The translations under genes were made by a program, and so were the position numbers. A stretch of 35,419 nucleotides of DNA, from contig NZ_JARCJD010000027.1 of NCBI RefSeq assembly GCF_028890115.1, positions 1-35,419 on the forward strand. Reading direction: 5' to 3'. This stretch comes from Phaeobacter sp. QD34_24 (GTDB lineage Bacteria > Pseudomonadota > Alphaproteobacteria > Rhodobacterales > Rhodobacteraceae). Below the pieces are notes generated by a model. That model was given only the letters and a program-made list of their open reading frames with translations, ran no database searches and had not been told where the DNA came from. This document shows, piece after piece, positions 1-8,072 of this stretch (positions are counted from its first letter, which is position 1; every line of letters starts with the position of its first letter).

Positions 1-175
1 CTTTTGTGTCTGCATCGACACCGCCTACGCCCAGATCAATGAACCAGCAACCTCAGGACCGTTAATGTGACAACACCGGTGGGCGTAATCAAAACCACGA
101 AAACGAGTCACCCCGGACAGGCGCGGTAAAGACGCCTTTTCCAATACCGGGGGATCAGGGACAGGCAGAAGCGCA

Positions 176-1204
176 ATGGCGACAGGGCTGACCGGGGGCG
201 GTCTGACAGCGGGTACATATCCGCCCGAAGGGCAGGGAGATTTTTTCCTTTGCGATATTTTCGATGCGATCCCCAAGAACGATCTGGCCTCGATGGAGCA
301 TCCGCTGTTCTCGCTCGGCACCCGGCCCGACCGGCGCATCCTGTCTTATGAACACAATGGCGCCGAGATCACCGTGACCCCCAGCGTCAAGGGGCTGGCG
401 ACGATCCACGACAAGGACATCCTGATCTTCTGCATCAGCCAGTTGATGGCGGCCTTGAACGCCGGGCGCCAGGTTAGCCGTACCCTGCATCTGAAGGCGC
501 ATGATCTTCTGGTGGCCACCAACCGCGAGACCTCGGGCGATGCCTATCGCCGCCTGCGCGAGGCCTTTGAACGGCTGGCGGGCACTCGCATCACCACCAA
601 TATCATGACCGGCGGTCAGGAGGTCACCTCGGGCTTTGGTCTGATCGAACGCTGGGAGATCGTGAGGAAGGCGCGCGGCGGGCGTATGGTCAGCGTCGCC
701 GTCACCCTCAGCGACTGGCTTTATCGGGCGGTCCTGTCGAAATCGGTGCTGACCCTCTCCCGCGATTACTTCCGGCTGAGGAAACCGCTGGAGCGGCGGA
801 TCTACGAACTGGCGCGCAAACACTGCGGTCGACAGGCCAGCTGGCAGATCTCGGTCGAGACCTTGTTGAAGAAATCCGGCTCTGCCAGCCCGCGCCGGGT
901 TTTCCGCAAGATGGTGCGCGACATGATCGCGGCGCAGCCCTTGCCCGATTACGCCATGGAGGAACTGCCGGGCGACCTGATCCGGTTTTCCCAGAAACAC
1001 GCGGTGGTGAGCGGCGCGGGCGGCATGGCACCCAGCCTGAAGCCGGAAACCCTGGAGGCGGCGCGGGATCTGATGCCCGGCGCCGATGTCTACGCGCTGG
1101 AGGCCGATTGGCGCGCCATGTGGGCGCGTTCCGGCAGCCCGCGTCTGCGCCAGGCCGATGCAGCGTTCTTGGGCTGGGTCAAGAAACGCGCCCGCGACTC
1201 CTGA
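176..1204 (+). CDS. repA: Plasmid replication initiator RepA (roseobacter RepA-I-like)
   Basis: Predicted 342-aa replication initiator, which would bind the plasmid origin and start replication in the cytoplasm. I recognise the family from its N-terminal block around residues 23-50 (DFFLCDIFDAIPKNDLASME, then HPLFSLGTRPDRR) and from the winged-helix-like central region (RLREAFERLAGTRITTNI, ERRIYELARKHCG), as in the 'replication initiator protein A' family of Rhodobacteraceae plasmids. The length fits the family. ATG 176 is chosen because the conserved N-terminus follows shortly after; the ribosome binding site is weak (AGGCAGAAG), so initiation may be regulated. No parA or parB lies downstream in the window; in this plasmid class the partition genes usually sit beside repA, so they may lie left of position 1. 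A hairpin overlaps the stop codon and a 30-bp palindrome follows. The RepA-I subtype itself is inferred from the cargo (rhamnose operon). Confidence 0.9.
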   Translation: MATGLTGGGLTAGTYPPEGQGDFFLCDIFDAIPKNDLASMEHPLFSLGTRPDRRILSYEHNGAEITVTPSVKGLATIHDKDILIFCISQLMAALNAGRQVSRTLHLKAHDLLVATNRETSGDAYRRLREAFERLAGTRITTNIMTGGQEVTSGFGLIERWEIVRKARGGRMVSVAVTLSDWLYRAVLSKSVLTLSRDYFRLRKPLERRIYELARKHCGRQASWQISVETLLKKSGSASPRRVFRKMVRDMIAAQPLPDYAMEELPGDLIRFSQKHAVVSGAGGMAPSLKPETLEAARDLMPGADVYALEADWRAMWARSGSPRLRQADAAFLGWVKKRARDS

Positions 1205-1228
1205 AACAGGCTCTAAATCGCCTGTTTC
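1203..1228 (+). terminator. Hairpin overlapping the repA stop codon
   Basis: A perfect 9-bp stem (GAAACAGGC / GCCTGTTTC) with an 8-nt loop begins inside the repA TGA. It lies where repA and the minus-strand glycosyltransferase converge. The downstream T-tract is weak, so this is a possible terminator rather than a strong one. Confidence 0.45.
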
Positions 1229-1268
1229 CGAGTCACTCTTGCTGCTGCAGCCTTATGGCATCACCAGG

Positions 1269-1298
1269 CCCAAATGTTTCGCGCGCGAAACATTTGGG
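1269..1298. promoter_or_regulatory. Perfect 30-bp palindrome, candidate partition (parS-like) site
   Basis: The left half is CCCAAATGTTTCGCG and the right half is its exact reverse complement, with no loop. The inner half-sites TGTTTC and GAAACA equal those of the bacterial parS consensus TGTTTCACGTGAAACA, but the centre is GCGCGC instead of ACGT. It lies 65 bp after repA in a convergent intergenic region. A loopless palindrome without a T-run is a poor terminator, so a DNA-binding site is more likely. The assignment as centromere is inference. Confidence 0.5.
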
Positions 1299-1319
1299 GG
1301 ATCCGAAGCGGGGCAGGGG

Positions 1320-2567
1320 TCAGAGCGTGATCCGCTTCTCCTCGGGCACCAGCGCGTTGATCTGCGCGATATGTTCCGGCAGGCAGCGGGTCAGGAAATC
1401 GTAGGTTTCCACCACATGGGCGCGGGCCTTGGGGCCGAGATGGGCGTAAGCATCCGGGCGGGCCAGCACATCCACCACCTGATCGGCCAGGGCTTCGGGG
1501 TTGAAGAAATCCACCAGCATGCCGGTCTCCCCATGGGTCACCGCCTCGCGCACCGGCGCCACATCGGCAGCCACCACGGTGGCCTGCATCGCCATCGCCT
1601 CCAGCAAGGACCAGCTGAGCACGAAGGGCATGGTCAGATAGATATGACAGCGGCTGAGGCGGATGATGTCGCAGAGGGAGTCATAGGGGATGCGGCCCAG
1701 GAAATGCACCCGGCTCCAGTCGACCTGATCTCCCAGTTCCGCTTCCATCTCGCCGCGCAGGCCGCCGGGGTGGGTGCTTTCGGCGCCATAGGAGGTCTCA
1801 TTGCCGCCGATCATCAGGATGCGGGCCTTGGGGCGCTCCTTCAGGATCTTGGGCAGGGCGCGCATCATAATGTGAAATCCGCGGGCGCGCTCCATGTTGC
1901 GGGCGATATAGGTGATCACCTCATCCTCGCGGGTGAGCGGGCGGTCCAGCCGCCCAAGCGCGATCGAGGCGCCTGGGTCGGGCTGCAAGCGGTCGGTGCG
2001 GATGCCGTCATGGCAGACATACATGCGATCATGGAAACTGTCGGGAAAGCGGTCGCGCTGCCAATAGGTCGGCGCATGGCCCAGATCGACGCTTTCGATA
2101 CTGGCATAGGGCACCGTGTTGCGCGCCTTGGCAAAGAAGCCCGCCTGATCGTTGGGCGGGTTCTCGGGGTCAAAGCCCACCAGCCCGCCGGAGGTGCGGT
2201 AGAAATATTCAAAGAAGCCGATCACCGGCACATCCGGCCAGACCTCTTTCATGAACAACAATTCGCCCCAGCCGGTGTGGCCGATGATGATATCCGGGGT
2301 CCAGCCGCGTTCCCCTTGCAATTGCCTTGCCGCCAGCGCCGCGCCGATGCCGGCCCCGGCGGCGGTCTCCCAGTCCTTTGACAGCCCATAGGCGTCCTTG
2401 GCGGGGGCATGATGCGCCTTGTAGGTCACCGTGGTGACGCCGGGCAGGTGGATGTCGTTGCGCTGGGTCAGGAAATAGATCTCGTGGCCCTCGGGGCGCT
2501 CTGCCAGCCAGGTGATCAATTCCCGGTACTGGCCGGGCATGTTCTGATGGACGAAGAGGAATTTCAT
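1320..2567 (-). CDS. GT4-type glycosyltransferase (GT-B fold)
   Basis: A 415-aa cytoplasmic glycosyltransferase, probably adding a sugar to the growing surface polysaccharide. The start is set at the ATG at 2567 because MKFLFVHQNMPGQYREL is the typical beginning of the first Rossmann domain; a longer frame adds 24 residues without family features. The C-terminal nucleotide-sugar domain shows VHFLGRIPYDSLCDIIRLSR and then a GT4-like block LSWSLLEAMAMQATVVAAD, followed by PVREAV and NPEALADQV. It is divergent from the rhamnose operon across 239 bp. A rhamnosyltransferase role would fit that position, but donor and acceptor cannot be read from the sequence. The ribosome binding site in front of the start is poor. 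Confidence 0.8.
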   Translation of the reverse strand: MKFLFVHQNMPGQYRELITWLAERPEGHEIYFLTQRNDIHLPGVTTVTYKAHHAPAKDAYGLSKDWETAAGAGIGAALAARQLQGERGWTPDIIIGHTGWGELLFMKEVWPDVPVIGFFEYFYRTSGGLVGFDPENPPNDQAGFFAKARNTVPYASIESVDLGHAPTYWQRDRFPDSFHDRMYVCHDGIRTDRLQPDPGASIALGRLDRPLTREDEVITYIARNMERARGFHIMMRALPKILKERPKARILMIGGNETSYGAESTHPGGLRGEMEAELGDQVDWSRVHFLGRIPYDSLCDIIRLSRCHIYLTMPFVLSWSLLEAMAMQATVVAADVAPVREAVTHGETGMLVDFFNPEALADQVVDVLARPDAYAHLGPKARAHVVETYDFLTRCLPEHIAQINALVPEEKRITL

Positions 2568-2806
2568 GGAGCGCTTGCTAAGCCTTCTGCAGAAAAATCG
2601 GTTTTGCCTATGCTTGCCCGGCGGCGCAGGGTGACGCAACCGGATAGGGGGGATCGCCCCGCTTCTGTCCTGCCCGTGTCATGGGATTGCCCGGTTTGCC
2701 GCGCAAGGAAAGGCAGGCCCGGGCTTTGGGGGCGGGCGCTGGTGCACGGCGCGCGCGGCGGCTAGGACTATTGCAATGGAAGGTCAGGCAGATCGGAACG
2801 GATGGC
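2568..2806. promoter_or_regulatory. Divergent intergenic region between glycosyltransferase and rml operon
   Basis: This 239-bp GC-rich spacer must hold promoters for both directions. I see no convincing -35/-10 pair. It is unusually rich in GC runs near 2720-2765. Nothing further can be supported. Confidence 0.3.
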
Positions 2807-3370
2807 ATGCAGATTGAAGAGACGCCACTTGCAGGGCTGAAGATACTGACCCCGGCCCGGTTCGGCGATGCGCGCGGTTTTTTCAGCGAAAGCTGGAACC
2901 GGCAGCGCATGGCGGATCACGGTCTGGAGTTCGATTTCGTGCAGGACAATCACTCCCTGTCGATGCAGGTGGGCACGCTCAGGGGGCTGCATTTTCAATC
3001 GCCCCCCCATGCCCAGGACAAGCTGGTGCGCTGCGGACGGGGCGCGCTTTATGATGTGGCGGTGGATATCCGCAAAGGTTCTCCCACCTATGGGCAGCAT
3101 TTCGGCATCGAGCTGAGCGCGGAAAACGGCCGGCAACTGCTGGTGCCCAAGGGGTTCCTGCACGGTTTCGTCACCCGGGCGCCGGAGACCGAGATCCTTT
3201 ATAAATGCACCGACTATTACGCGCCCGATTGCGATGGCGCGGTGGCCTGGGACAGCTGCGGCATCGACTGGGGCTTTGACGGCGTGCCGGTGCTGTCCGA
3301 AAAGGACGCCGCAGCCCCCGCATTGGCCGATTTCGACAGCCCCTTCACTTGGGAAGGAGAGGCGGCATGA
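2807..3370 (+). CDS. rmlC: dTDP-4-dehydrorhamnose 3,5-epimerase
   Basis: Third enzyme of dTDP-L-rhamnose synthesis: it epimerises C3 and C5 of dTDP-4-keto-6-deoxyglucose. The 187-aa product has the usual family length and cupin fold signatures. These are [11 protein letters not shown] near the N-terminus, the catalytic-His region [34 protein letters not shown], the block [10 protein letters not shown], and the Tyr-containing [14 protein letters not shown] 2807 is preferred over upstream in-frame starts because [11 protein letters not shown] matches the family N-terminus and a purine-rich GGAACGGA lies before it. It is the first gene of the operon, and its stop overlaps the rmlB start (ATGA), so the two are translationally coupled. 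Confidence 0.95.
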   Translation: MQIEETPLAGLKILTPARFGDARGFFSESWNRQRMADHGLEFDFVQDNHSLSMQVGTLRGLHFQSPPHAQDKLVRCGRGALYDVAVDIRKGSPTYGQHFGIELSAENGRQLLVPKGFLHGFVTRAPETEILYKCTDYYAPDCDGAVAWDSCGIDWGFDGVPVLSEKDAAAPALADFDSPFTWEGEAA

Positions 3371-4419
3371 AGATCCTGGTGACGGGTGGCGCGGGTTTCA
3401 TCGGCTCGGCGGTGGTGCGGCTGGCGATTTCCCGCGGGCATCAGGTGCTGAACCTTGATGCGCTGACCTATGCCGCCTGCCTTGAAAACGTGGCCGAGGT
3501 GGCGGAAAATCCGAATTACGTCTTTGAGCAGGCCGACATTCGCGACCGCGCCGCCCTTGATCGGGTGTTCGCGGCGCATAAGCCCGATGCGGTGATGCAC
3601 CTGGCCGCCGAAAGCCATGTGGACCGTTCCATCGACGGGCCGGGTACCTTCATCGAGACCAATATCACCGGCACCTATCAGATGCTGGAGGCGGCGCGGA
3701 AATACTGGATCGAGGCGGGCCGCCCCGAAGGCTTCCGTTTCCATCACATCTCTACCGACGAGGTCTACGGATCGCTGCCCAGCGACCCCAAAGTGATGTT
3801 CACTGAAGAGACCGCCTATGATCCGCGCTCGCCCTATTCGGCGTCCAAGGCCGCCTCTGATCACCTGGTGCGCGCCTGGGCCGAGACCTACGGGCTGCCG
3901 GTGGTTCTGACCAATTGTTCGAACAACTACGGCCCCTTTCATTTCCCCGAGAAACTGATCCCGGTGGTGATCCTCAATGCGCTGGCGGGAAAACCGCTGC
4001 CGATCTATGGCGATGGCTCAAATATCCGCGATTGGCTTTACGTGGAGGATCACGCTGATGCGCTGCTGCTGGTGCTGCAAAAGGGCGTGCAGGGGCGGTC
4101 CTATAATATCGGCGGCGAGAATGAGCGCTCCAACCTGGAACTGGTGCAGACGCTCTGCGCCATCCTGGATGAAAAACGCCCGCGTCAGGACGGTCTGTCC
4201 TACAAGGAGCAGATCACCTTTGTGACAGACCGCCCGGGCCATGATGCGCGCTATGCCATTGATCCCTCGCGCATCCGCGAGGAACTGGGCTGGCGTCCTT
4301 CGGTCACGGTGGAGGAAGGTCTGGCAAAAACCGTGCAATGGTATCTGGACAATGAATCCTGGTGGCGCGCCCTGCAGGACCGTCACGGCGTCGGCCAGCG
4401 GCTGGGGACCGGCAAGTGA
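3367..4419 (+). CDS. rmlB: dTDP-glucose 4,6-dehydratase
   Basis: Second step of dTDP-L-rhamnose synthesis: NAD-dependent dehydration of dTDP-glucose to the 4-keto-6-deoxy sugar. The 350-aa short-chain dehydrogenase shows the NAD motif TGGAGFIGS at the N-terminus, [22 protein letters not shown], the catalytic YSASKAASD (YxxxK), [17 protein letters not shown] and the rhamnose-type [18 protein letters not shown] 3367 overlaps the rmlC stop and has a strong Shine-Dalgarno, GGAAGGAGA, at 3352-3360 inside rmlC; the ATG at 3349 would lack it. It is followed by a 118-bp gap that holds a large palindromic repeat before rmlD. Confidence 0.96.
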   Translation: MKILVTGGAGFIGSAVVRLAISRGHQVLNLDALTYAACLENVAEVAENPNYVFEQADIRDRAALDRVFAAHKPDAVMHLAAESHVDRSIDGPGTFIETNITGTYQMLEAARKYWIEAGRPEGFRFHHISTDEVYGSLPSDPKVMFTEETAYDPRSPYSASKAASDHLVRAWAETYGLPVVLTNCSNNYGPFHFPEKLIPVVILNALAGKPLPIYGDGSNIRDWLYVEDHADALLLVLQKGVQGRSYNIGGENERSNLELVQTLCAILDEKRPRQDGLSYKEQITFVTDRPGHDARYAIDPSRIREELGWRPSVTVEEGLAKTVQWYLDNESWWRALQDRHGVGQRLGTGK

Positions 4420-4437
4420 GCGGCCTTGTGTCATCAA

Positions 4438-4500
4438 GGGCAGCGCCCGACCCTCCCCCCGGGAGGGCGCTTCGCACCCGCCCAGGGTCGGGCGCTGCCC
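4438..4500. repeat. Large palindromic (REP/BIME-like) repeat inside the rml operon
   Basis: Perfect 17-bp arms, GGGCAGCGCCCGACCCT (4438-4454) and its reverse complement (4484-4500), enclose a second inverted repeat, CCCTCCC / GGGAGGG (4451-4467), which overlaps the left arm. The two foldings are mutually exclusive near the base. There is no T-tract and the operon continues, so this is probably an interspersed extragenic palindrome that may stabilise or attenuate the mRNA. Membership of a genome-wide family is inference. Confidence 0.7.
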
Positions 4501-4537
4501 GGCCTGTCGGCCAGGCGAAAGCCTGCGGAGAAAAATC

Positions 4538-5386
4538 ATGATCCTTGTCTTTGGAAAAACCGGCCAGCTGGCCCGCGAATTGGCGCGGCATGAGGGCGTC
4601 ACTTGTCTGGGCCGCGATCAGGCGGATCTCTCCGATCCCGATGCCTGCGGGGAGATTATCCGCGCCGAGGCACCCAGTGCCGTGATCAATGCCGCTGCCT
4701 ATACCGCCGTGGATCGCGCCGAAGAGGAAGAAGAACTGGCCACCGTGATCAACGGTGTCGCCCCCGCCGCCATGGCGCGGGCCGCAGCCGATCTCGGGAT
4801 TCCCTTTGTCACCCTTTCCACCGATTATGTCTTTGACGGCAGCGGCGAGACCCCCTGGCGGCCTGAGGATGCAACCGGCCCCCTTGGCGCCTATGGCCGC
4901 TCCAAGCTGGTCGGTGAAGAGGCGGTGCGCGCGGCGGGGGGTACCCATGTCCTCCTGCGCACCTCCTGGGTGGTCTCGGCACATGGCAACAATTTCGTCA
5001 AGACCATGCTGCGGCTCGGGGCCGAGCGGGAGCGTCTCACCATTGTGGCCGACCAGATCGGCGCGCCGACCCCGGCGCGGGATATCGCTGTGGCCTGCCT
5101 GGAAATGGCCCGGCAATTGATCCAGGATCCGGGCAAGAGCGGCACCTATCATCTGGCCGGAGCCCCCGACACCAGCTGGGCCGGGTTCGCGCGCAAGATC
5201 TTTGCCCGTGCGGATCTGCCGTGCGAGGTGGTGGATATCCCCTCCAGCGACTACCCCACACCGGCGCAGCGACCGCTGAACTCAAGGCTCGATTGTGCCT
5301 TGTTAGAGACTGTTTTTGGCATTTCCCGGCCCGATTGGCGGCTGGGGCTGGACGCAATTTTGCAAGATCTGGGAGTGCAGGCATGA
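4538..5386 (+). CDS. rmlD: dTDP-4-dehydrorhamnose reductase
   Basis: Final step: NAD(P)H-dependent reduction of dTDP-4-keto-L-rhamnose to dTDP-L-rhamnose. The 282-aa protein begins MILVFGKTGQLARELA (cofactor motif GxxGxxA). It carries VINAAAYTAVDRAEEE, TLSTDYVFDG and the catalytic YGRSKLVGE, then RTSWVVSAHGNNFV, DQIGAPTPA and the C-terminal RPLNSRLD. ATG 4538 follows GCGGAGAAAAATC. The frame is open far upstream, but the preceding residues are unrelated and run through the palindromic repeat. The stop overlaps the rmlA start (ATGA). Confidence 0.95.
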   Translation: MILVFGKTGQLARELARHEGVTCLGRDQADLSDPDACGEIIRAEAPSAVINAAAYTAVDRAEEEEELATVINGVAPAAMARAAADLGIPFVTLSTDYVFDGSGETPWRPEDATGPLGAYGRSKLVGEEAVRAAGGTHVLLRTSWVVSAHGNNFVKTMLRLGAERERLTIVADQIGAPTPARDIAVACLEMARQLIQDPGKSGTYHLAGAPDTSWAGFARKIFARADLPCEVVDIPSSDYPTPAQRPLNSRLDCALLETVFGISRPDWRLGLDAILQDLGVQA

Positions 5387-6255
5387 CAGCACGAAAAGGC
5401 ATTATCCTGGCGGGCGGTTCCGGCACCCGGCTTTATCCGATCACCATGGGGGTGTCGAAACAGCTTCTGCCGATCTACGACAAGCCGATGATCTATTACC
5501 CGCTGTCGGTCTTGATGCTGGCGGGCATCCGCGAGATCTGCGTGATCACCACGCCGCAGGATCAGGAGCAGTTCCAGCGCACGCTGGGAGACGGCAGCCA
5601 ATGGGGCATCTCGCTCACTTATGTGGTGCAGCCCAGCCCCGACGGGCTGGCGCAGGCCTATCTCCTGGCCGAGGACTTCCTGGAGGGCGCCCCTTCGGCG
5701 CTGATTCTGGGGGACAATATCTTCTTTGGTCACGGGCTGCCGAAGCTGCTTTCGGCGGCGGATGATCAGGGCGCGGGCGGCACCGTCTTTGGCTATCACG
5801 TGGCCGATCCCGAACGCTATGGCGTGGTGGACTTCGACGGCGCTGGCACCGCGCGCCAGATCATCGAAAAGCCGCCCGTGCCGCCGTCGAACTATGCGGT
5901 GACCGGGCTTTATTTCCTGGATGGCACGGCGCCGGAACGCGCCCGCCGGGTGCAGCCCTCGCCGCGCGGCGAGCTGGAGATCACCGATCTGTTGCAGATG
6001 TATCTCGATGAGGGCGCCCTCAGGGTGGAAACCATGGGGCGCGGCTATGCCTGGCTGGATACCGGCACTCATGGATCTTTGCTGGATGCGGGCAATTTCG
6101 TGCGCACCCTGACCATGCGCCAGGGGCTGCAGACCGGCTGCCCCGAGGAAATCGCCTATGAGGCAGGCTGGATCGATGCCGTCCAGCTGCAGGCCCGGGC
6201 CGATATGTTCAAGAAAAACGATTACGGCGCCTATCTGGAGCGGCTTCTGGACTGA
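5383..6255 (+). CDS. rmlA: Glucose-1-phosphate thymidylyltransferase
   Basis: First committed enzyme of the pathway: it joins dTTP and glucose-1-phosphate to dTDP-glucose and is normally feedback-inhibited by dTDP-rhamnose. The 290-aa length is typical. It shows the nucleotidyltransferase signature GGSGTRLYPIT, then SKQLLPIYDKPMIYYPL, the metal-binding GDNIFFGHGL, VVDFDGAG, IIEKPPVPPSNYAVTGLY, GELEITDLLQMYL and GRGYAWLDTGTH. ATG 5383 overlaps the rmlD stop and has GGGAG seven bases upstream. The operon order is C-B-D-A. Immediately after its stop begins the insertion-sequence region, so the original downstream neighbour is lost. Confidence 0.96.
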   Translation: MTARKGIILAGGSGTRLYPITMGVSKQLLPIYDKPMIYYPLSVLMLAGIREICVITTPQDQEQFQRTLGDGSQWGISLTYVVQPSPDGLAQAYLLAEDFLEGAPSALILGDNIFFGHGLPKLLSAADDQGAGGTVFGYHVADPERYGVVDFDGAGTARQIIEKPPVPPSNYAVTGLYFLDGTAPERARRVQPSPRGELEITDLLQMYLDEGALRVETMGRGYAWLDTGTHGSLLDAGNFVRTLTMRQGLQTGCPEEIAYEAGWIDAVQLQARADMFKKNDYGAYLERLLD

Positions 6256-6271
6256 TCCGGAGCGCCCCGGC

Positions 6272-6331
6272 AGCTGCTATGATTACCCGGCCGTCGAAAC
6301 CTTCTTCGAGACGATCAAAGCTGAAAGCGGT
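6272..6331 (+). pseudogene. Remnant of an IS3-family transposase (OrfB C-terminal block)
   Basis: Only about 20 codons remain, reading SCYDYPAVETFFETIKAES. This resembles the block around the third catalytic residue (the Glu of DDE) in IS3-family OrfB proteins. No TIR is visible. It marks the left border of the insertion-sequence cluster, 16 bp after rmlA. Confidence 0.65.
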
Positions 6332-6334
6332 CCT

Positions 6335-6455
6335 TCACCCTGACCAATTCCACGGTAGCAGTTGATCGATGTCTTTCTGTTTGTGACCATTGACGATAGC
6401 AGTAAGCACGCCAGTCAGGCCGCATTCGGCGCTCGGGAACCAGACGCCACTGTAA
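6335..6455 (-). pseudogene. Remnant of an IS66-family TnpC transposase, C-terminus
   Basis: Minus-strand reading gives GLTGVLTAIVNGHKQKDIDQ followed directly by LLPWNWSG and a stop at 6335. The LLPWNW ending is characteristic of IS66 transposases. Only about 40 codons remain and the frame breaks upstream. The remaining stretch 6456-6657 holds nothing I can identify. Confidence 0.6.
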
Positions 6456-7185
6456 ACCTGACGAGCGCTTGAGCAATTTGAGGGCTCCACGCTCGGCGCG
6501 CTTGCCCAAACCGAAACCCATGATTATAAAAGCCAAACTCGCAGACCCTCGTTATGAACGAGGGACCGACGGAGGACAGGTCAGAGATCGCACCACTCAT
6601 GCACTAACATTCAAACTGGACTACTCAGGTGGGGCTGATCACTTGGGGAATGCGGATTTATACTTTCCAAAGCCCCAATTCGTTCAAAATCTCCTCTTTC
6701 TCTTTCATCGTCTTGCCTGAAAGCGGGTGCGCGACGACAACCTGATCTGAAATCTCCTTAACCACTCTTGGATAGGAGTGATGAGGAAGTACAGAAATGG
6801 AGAATTCGCGGCCGTTTCTATCTATTCCTTTTGATCGGACCGGAGAGGTTGAGGCAAAGAATCGGGTGTCCCTAAACGGTACTTCATATTTGTCTTCGAA
6901 TTTCCACTCCTCTATCCAGCCGGAAATCACGTGGTTTACGGCGATCTGATCATCTTGATCATAAGCCATCCTCTCTTGAACAGCGTCCAGGAACGCAAAT
7001 GTCGATTGAGAAGGGCGAAGGTGGAAGAAACCGCAACACAGTACAAGCCCCCTTTTTGCATGCACGTCGCGTGGCCAAAAGGTACCTTGCGAGAAAACCA
7101 TGTCCGTATCATAGCTCTCTAGGCTCAGGACCCATTGATTTCCGGTTGGCGGCATGATCCACGGCTCGAAAGACGAGCGGTAAAC

Positions 7186-7533
7186 ATGTCTGATCTTTTC
7201 TGGTTGAGCGACGCGCAGATGGCGCGCCTTGAGCCCTTTTTTCCGAAGTCCCATGGCAAGCCCCGCGTGGATGATCGACGGGTGCTGAGTGGCATTATCT
7301 TCATCAATCGCAATGGTTTGCGTTGGCGCGACGCACCTAAGGAATACGGGCCACACAAGACGCTCTACAACCGTTGGAAGCGGTGGAGCGACAAAGGAAT
7401 CTTCGCGTCGATGATGGTCGGTCTGGCCGCCAATCACGGTGAGGAAAAGACTGCGATGATCGACGCAACCTACCTCAAAGCTCACCGCACAGCGTCCAGT
7501 TTGGGCGTCAAAAAAGGGGGCGCGGCCGCCTGA
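7186..7533 (+). CDS. IS5-family transposase, N-terminal ORF (OrfA)
   Basis: 115 residues starting MSDLFWLSDAQMARLEPFFP and carrying DRRVLSGIIFINRNGLRWRD, the DUF4096/IS5-type N-terminal domain. The stretch ending AMIDATYLKAH contains the first catalytic Asp. The frame ends in GGAAA at a run of six A and five G (7510-7520), a likely slippery site. In IS427-group elements OrfA and OrfB are fused by programmed frameshifting. Confidence 0.9.
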   Translation: MSDLFWLSDAQMARLEPFFPKSHGKPRVDDRRVLSGIIFINRNGLRWRDAPKEYGPHKTLYNRWKRWSDKGIFASMMVGLAANHGEEKTAMIDATYLKAHRTASSLGVKKGGAAA

Positions 7534-7553
7534 TCGGTCGGACAAAGGGTGGT

Positions 7554-7943
7554 ATGAACACCAAGCTGCACGCCATCTGTGACAGCCAGGGCCGCCCGCT
7601 CAACCTGTTTGTTACCGCAGGTCAGGTCAGCGACTACATCGGAGCGCGAGCTTTGCTGAGCAGTATTCCTGATGTTGACTGGTTACTCGGTGATCGCGGC
7701 TATGACGCAGATTGGTTCAGAGAGGCGTTGAAAGACAAGGGTATACGCCCCTGCATACCGGGCCGGAAACAGCGCAAGACAACCGTTCGGTATGACAAGC
7801 TGCGATACAAACGGAGAAATCGTATCGAGATCATGTTCGGCAGGCTAAAGGACTGGCGACGCGTCGCGACTCGATACGACAGATGTCCGAAGGTCTTCCT
7901 GTCCGCCATCGCCCTCGCAGCCCTCGTCATTTACTGGCTATGA
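7554..7943 (+). CDS. IS5-family transposase, C-terminal ORF (OrfB)
   Basis: 129 residues (DDE_Tnp_1 domain) in another frame from OrfA. They include NTKLHAICDSQGRPL, the second catalytic Asp in LLGDRGYDADW and the Glu in KRRNRIEIMFGRLKDWRR, ending ALVIYWL. The frame is open further upstream (GRLIGRTKGG before the ATG), so the product is probably made as an OrfA-OrfB fusion rather than from ATG 7554. It appears intact. Confidence 0.9.
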   Translation: MNTKLHAICDSQGRPLNLFVTAGQVSDYIGARALLSSIPDVDWLLGDRGYDADWFREALKDKGIRPCIPGRKQRKTTVRYDKLRYKRRNRIEIMFGRLKDWRRVATRYDRCPKVFLSAIALAALVIYWL

Positions 7944-8072
7944 GTCCTGAGCCTAGTGCATTCAGCCAGTTCTGTGCGACGGGAATGTAATTGGAATTGC
8001 AAAACGCGACAACTATCGTTGGGCATTCAGTTTGGTTATTCTGGGGCATGAAGTGCTGTCCTTTTGAGAAAA

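Larger units (their letters stand above)
7123..7952 (+). mobile_element. IS5-family insertion sequence (IS427-like), copy 1
   Basis: An 830-bp element with terminal inverted repeats beginning GCTCAGGAC (left) and ending GTCCTGAGC (right). It is flanked by CTAG on both sides (7119-7122 and 7953-7956), the palindromic target typical for this group. It inserted into a glycosyltransferase-like gene in the opposite orientation. Related but not identical copies lie at 13322-13968, 32945-32995 (trace) and 35347 onward. Confidence 0.92.
6658..8049 (-). pseudogene. Glycosyltransferase-like gene split by an IS5 insertion
   Basis: Two pieces are separated by the IS5 element at 7123-7952. The 5' piece (8049-7957) starts at ATG 8049 with an AGGA box upstream and encodes TECPTIVVAFCNSNYIPVAQ and then NWLNAL. 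The 3' piece (7118-6658) encodes SYDTDMVFSQGTFWPRD, then CCGFFHLRPSQSTFAFLDAV, and ends at 6658. Removing the IS and one copy of the CTAG duplication rejoins them in frame as a 185-aa protein. The DTD (DxD-type) motif and the CGFFHLRP block resemble nucleotide-diphospho-sugar transferases (PF03407-like). The product would lack roughly 60 residues that I would expect between the two blocks in that family, so an older deletion is possible. Lower GC than the flanks suggests recent acquisition. It is cotranscribed with the methyltransferase upstream (23-bp gap). Confidence 0.7.

Noticed and set aside
26-87. Inverted repeat TACGCCCA (26-33) / TGGGCGTA (80-87) upstream of repA as a replication origin.
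   Set aside because: Only one 8-bp pair with a 46-bp gap, no iterons and no AT-rich melting segment in the visible 175 bp; chance is likely and the origin may lie outside.
4438-4500. Transcription terminator between rmlB and rmlD.
   Set aside because: No T-tract follows and both sides belong to one biosynthetic operon; classified as a palindromic repeat instead.
6658-7545. A continuous 295-codon minus-strand frame that could be annotated as one protein.
   Set aside because: Its N-terminal half is merely the antisense of the IS5 OrfA; only the part below 7119 belongs to the glycosyltransferase-like gene, whose true N-terminus lies beyond the IS at 7957-8049.
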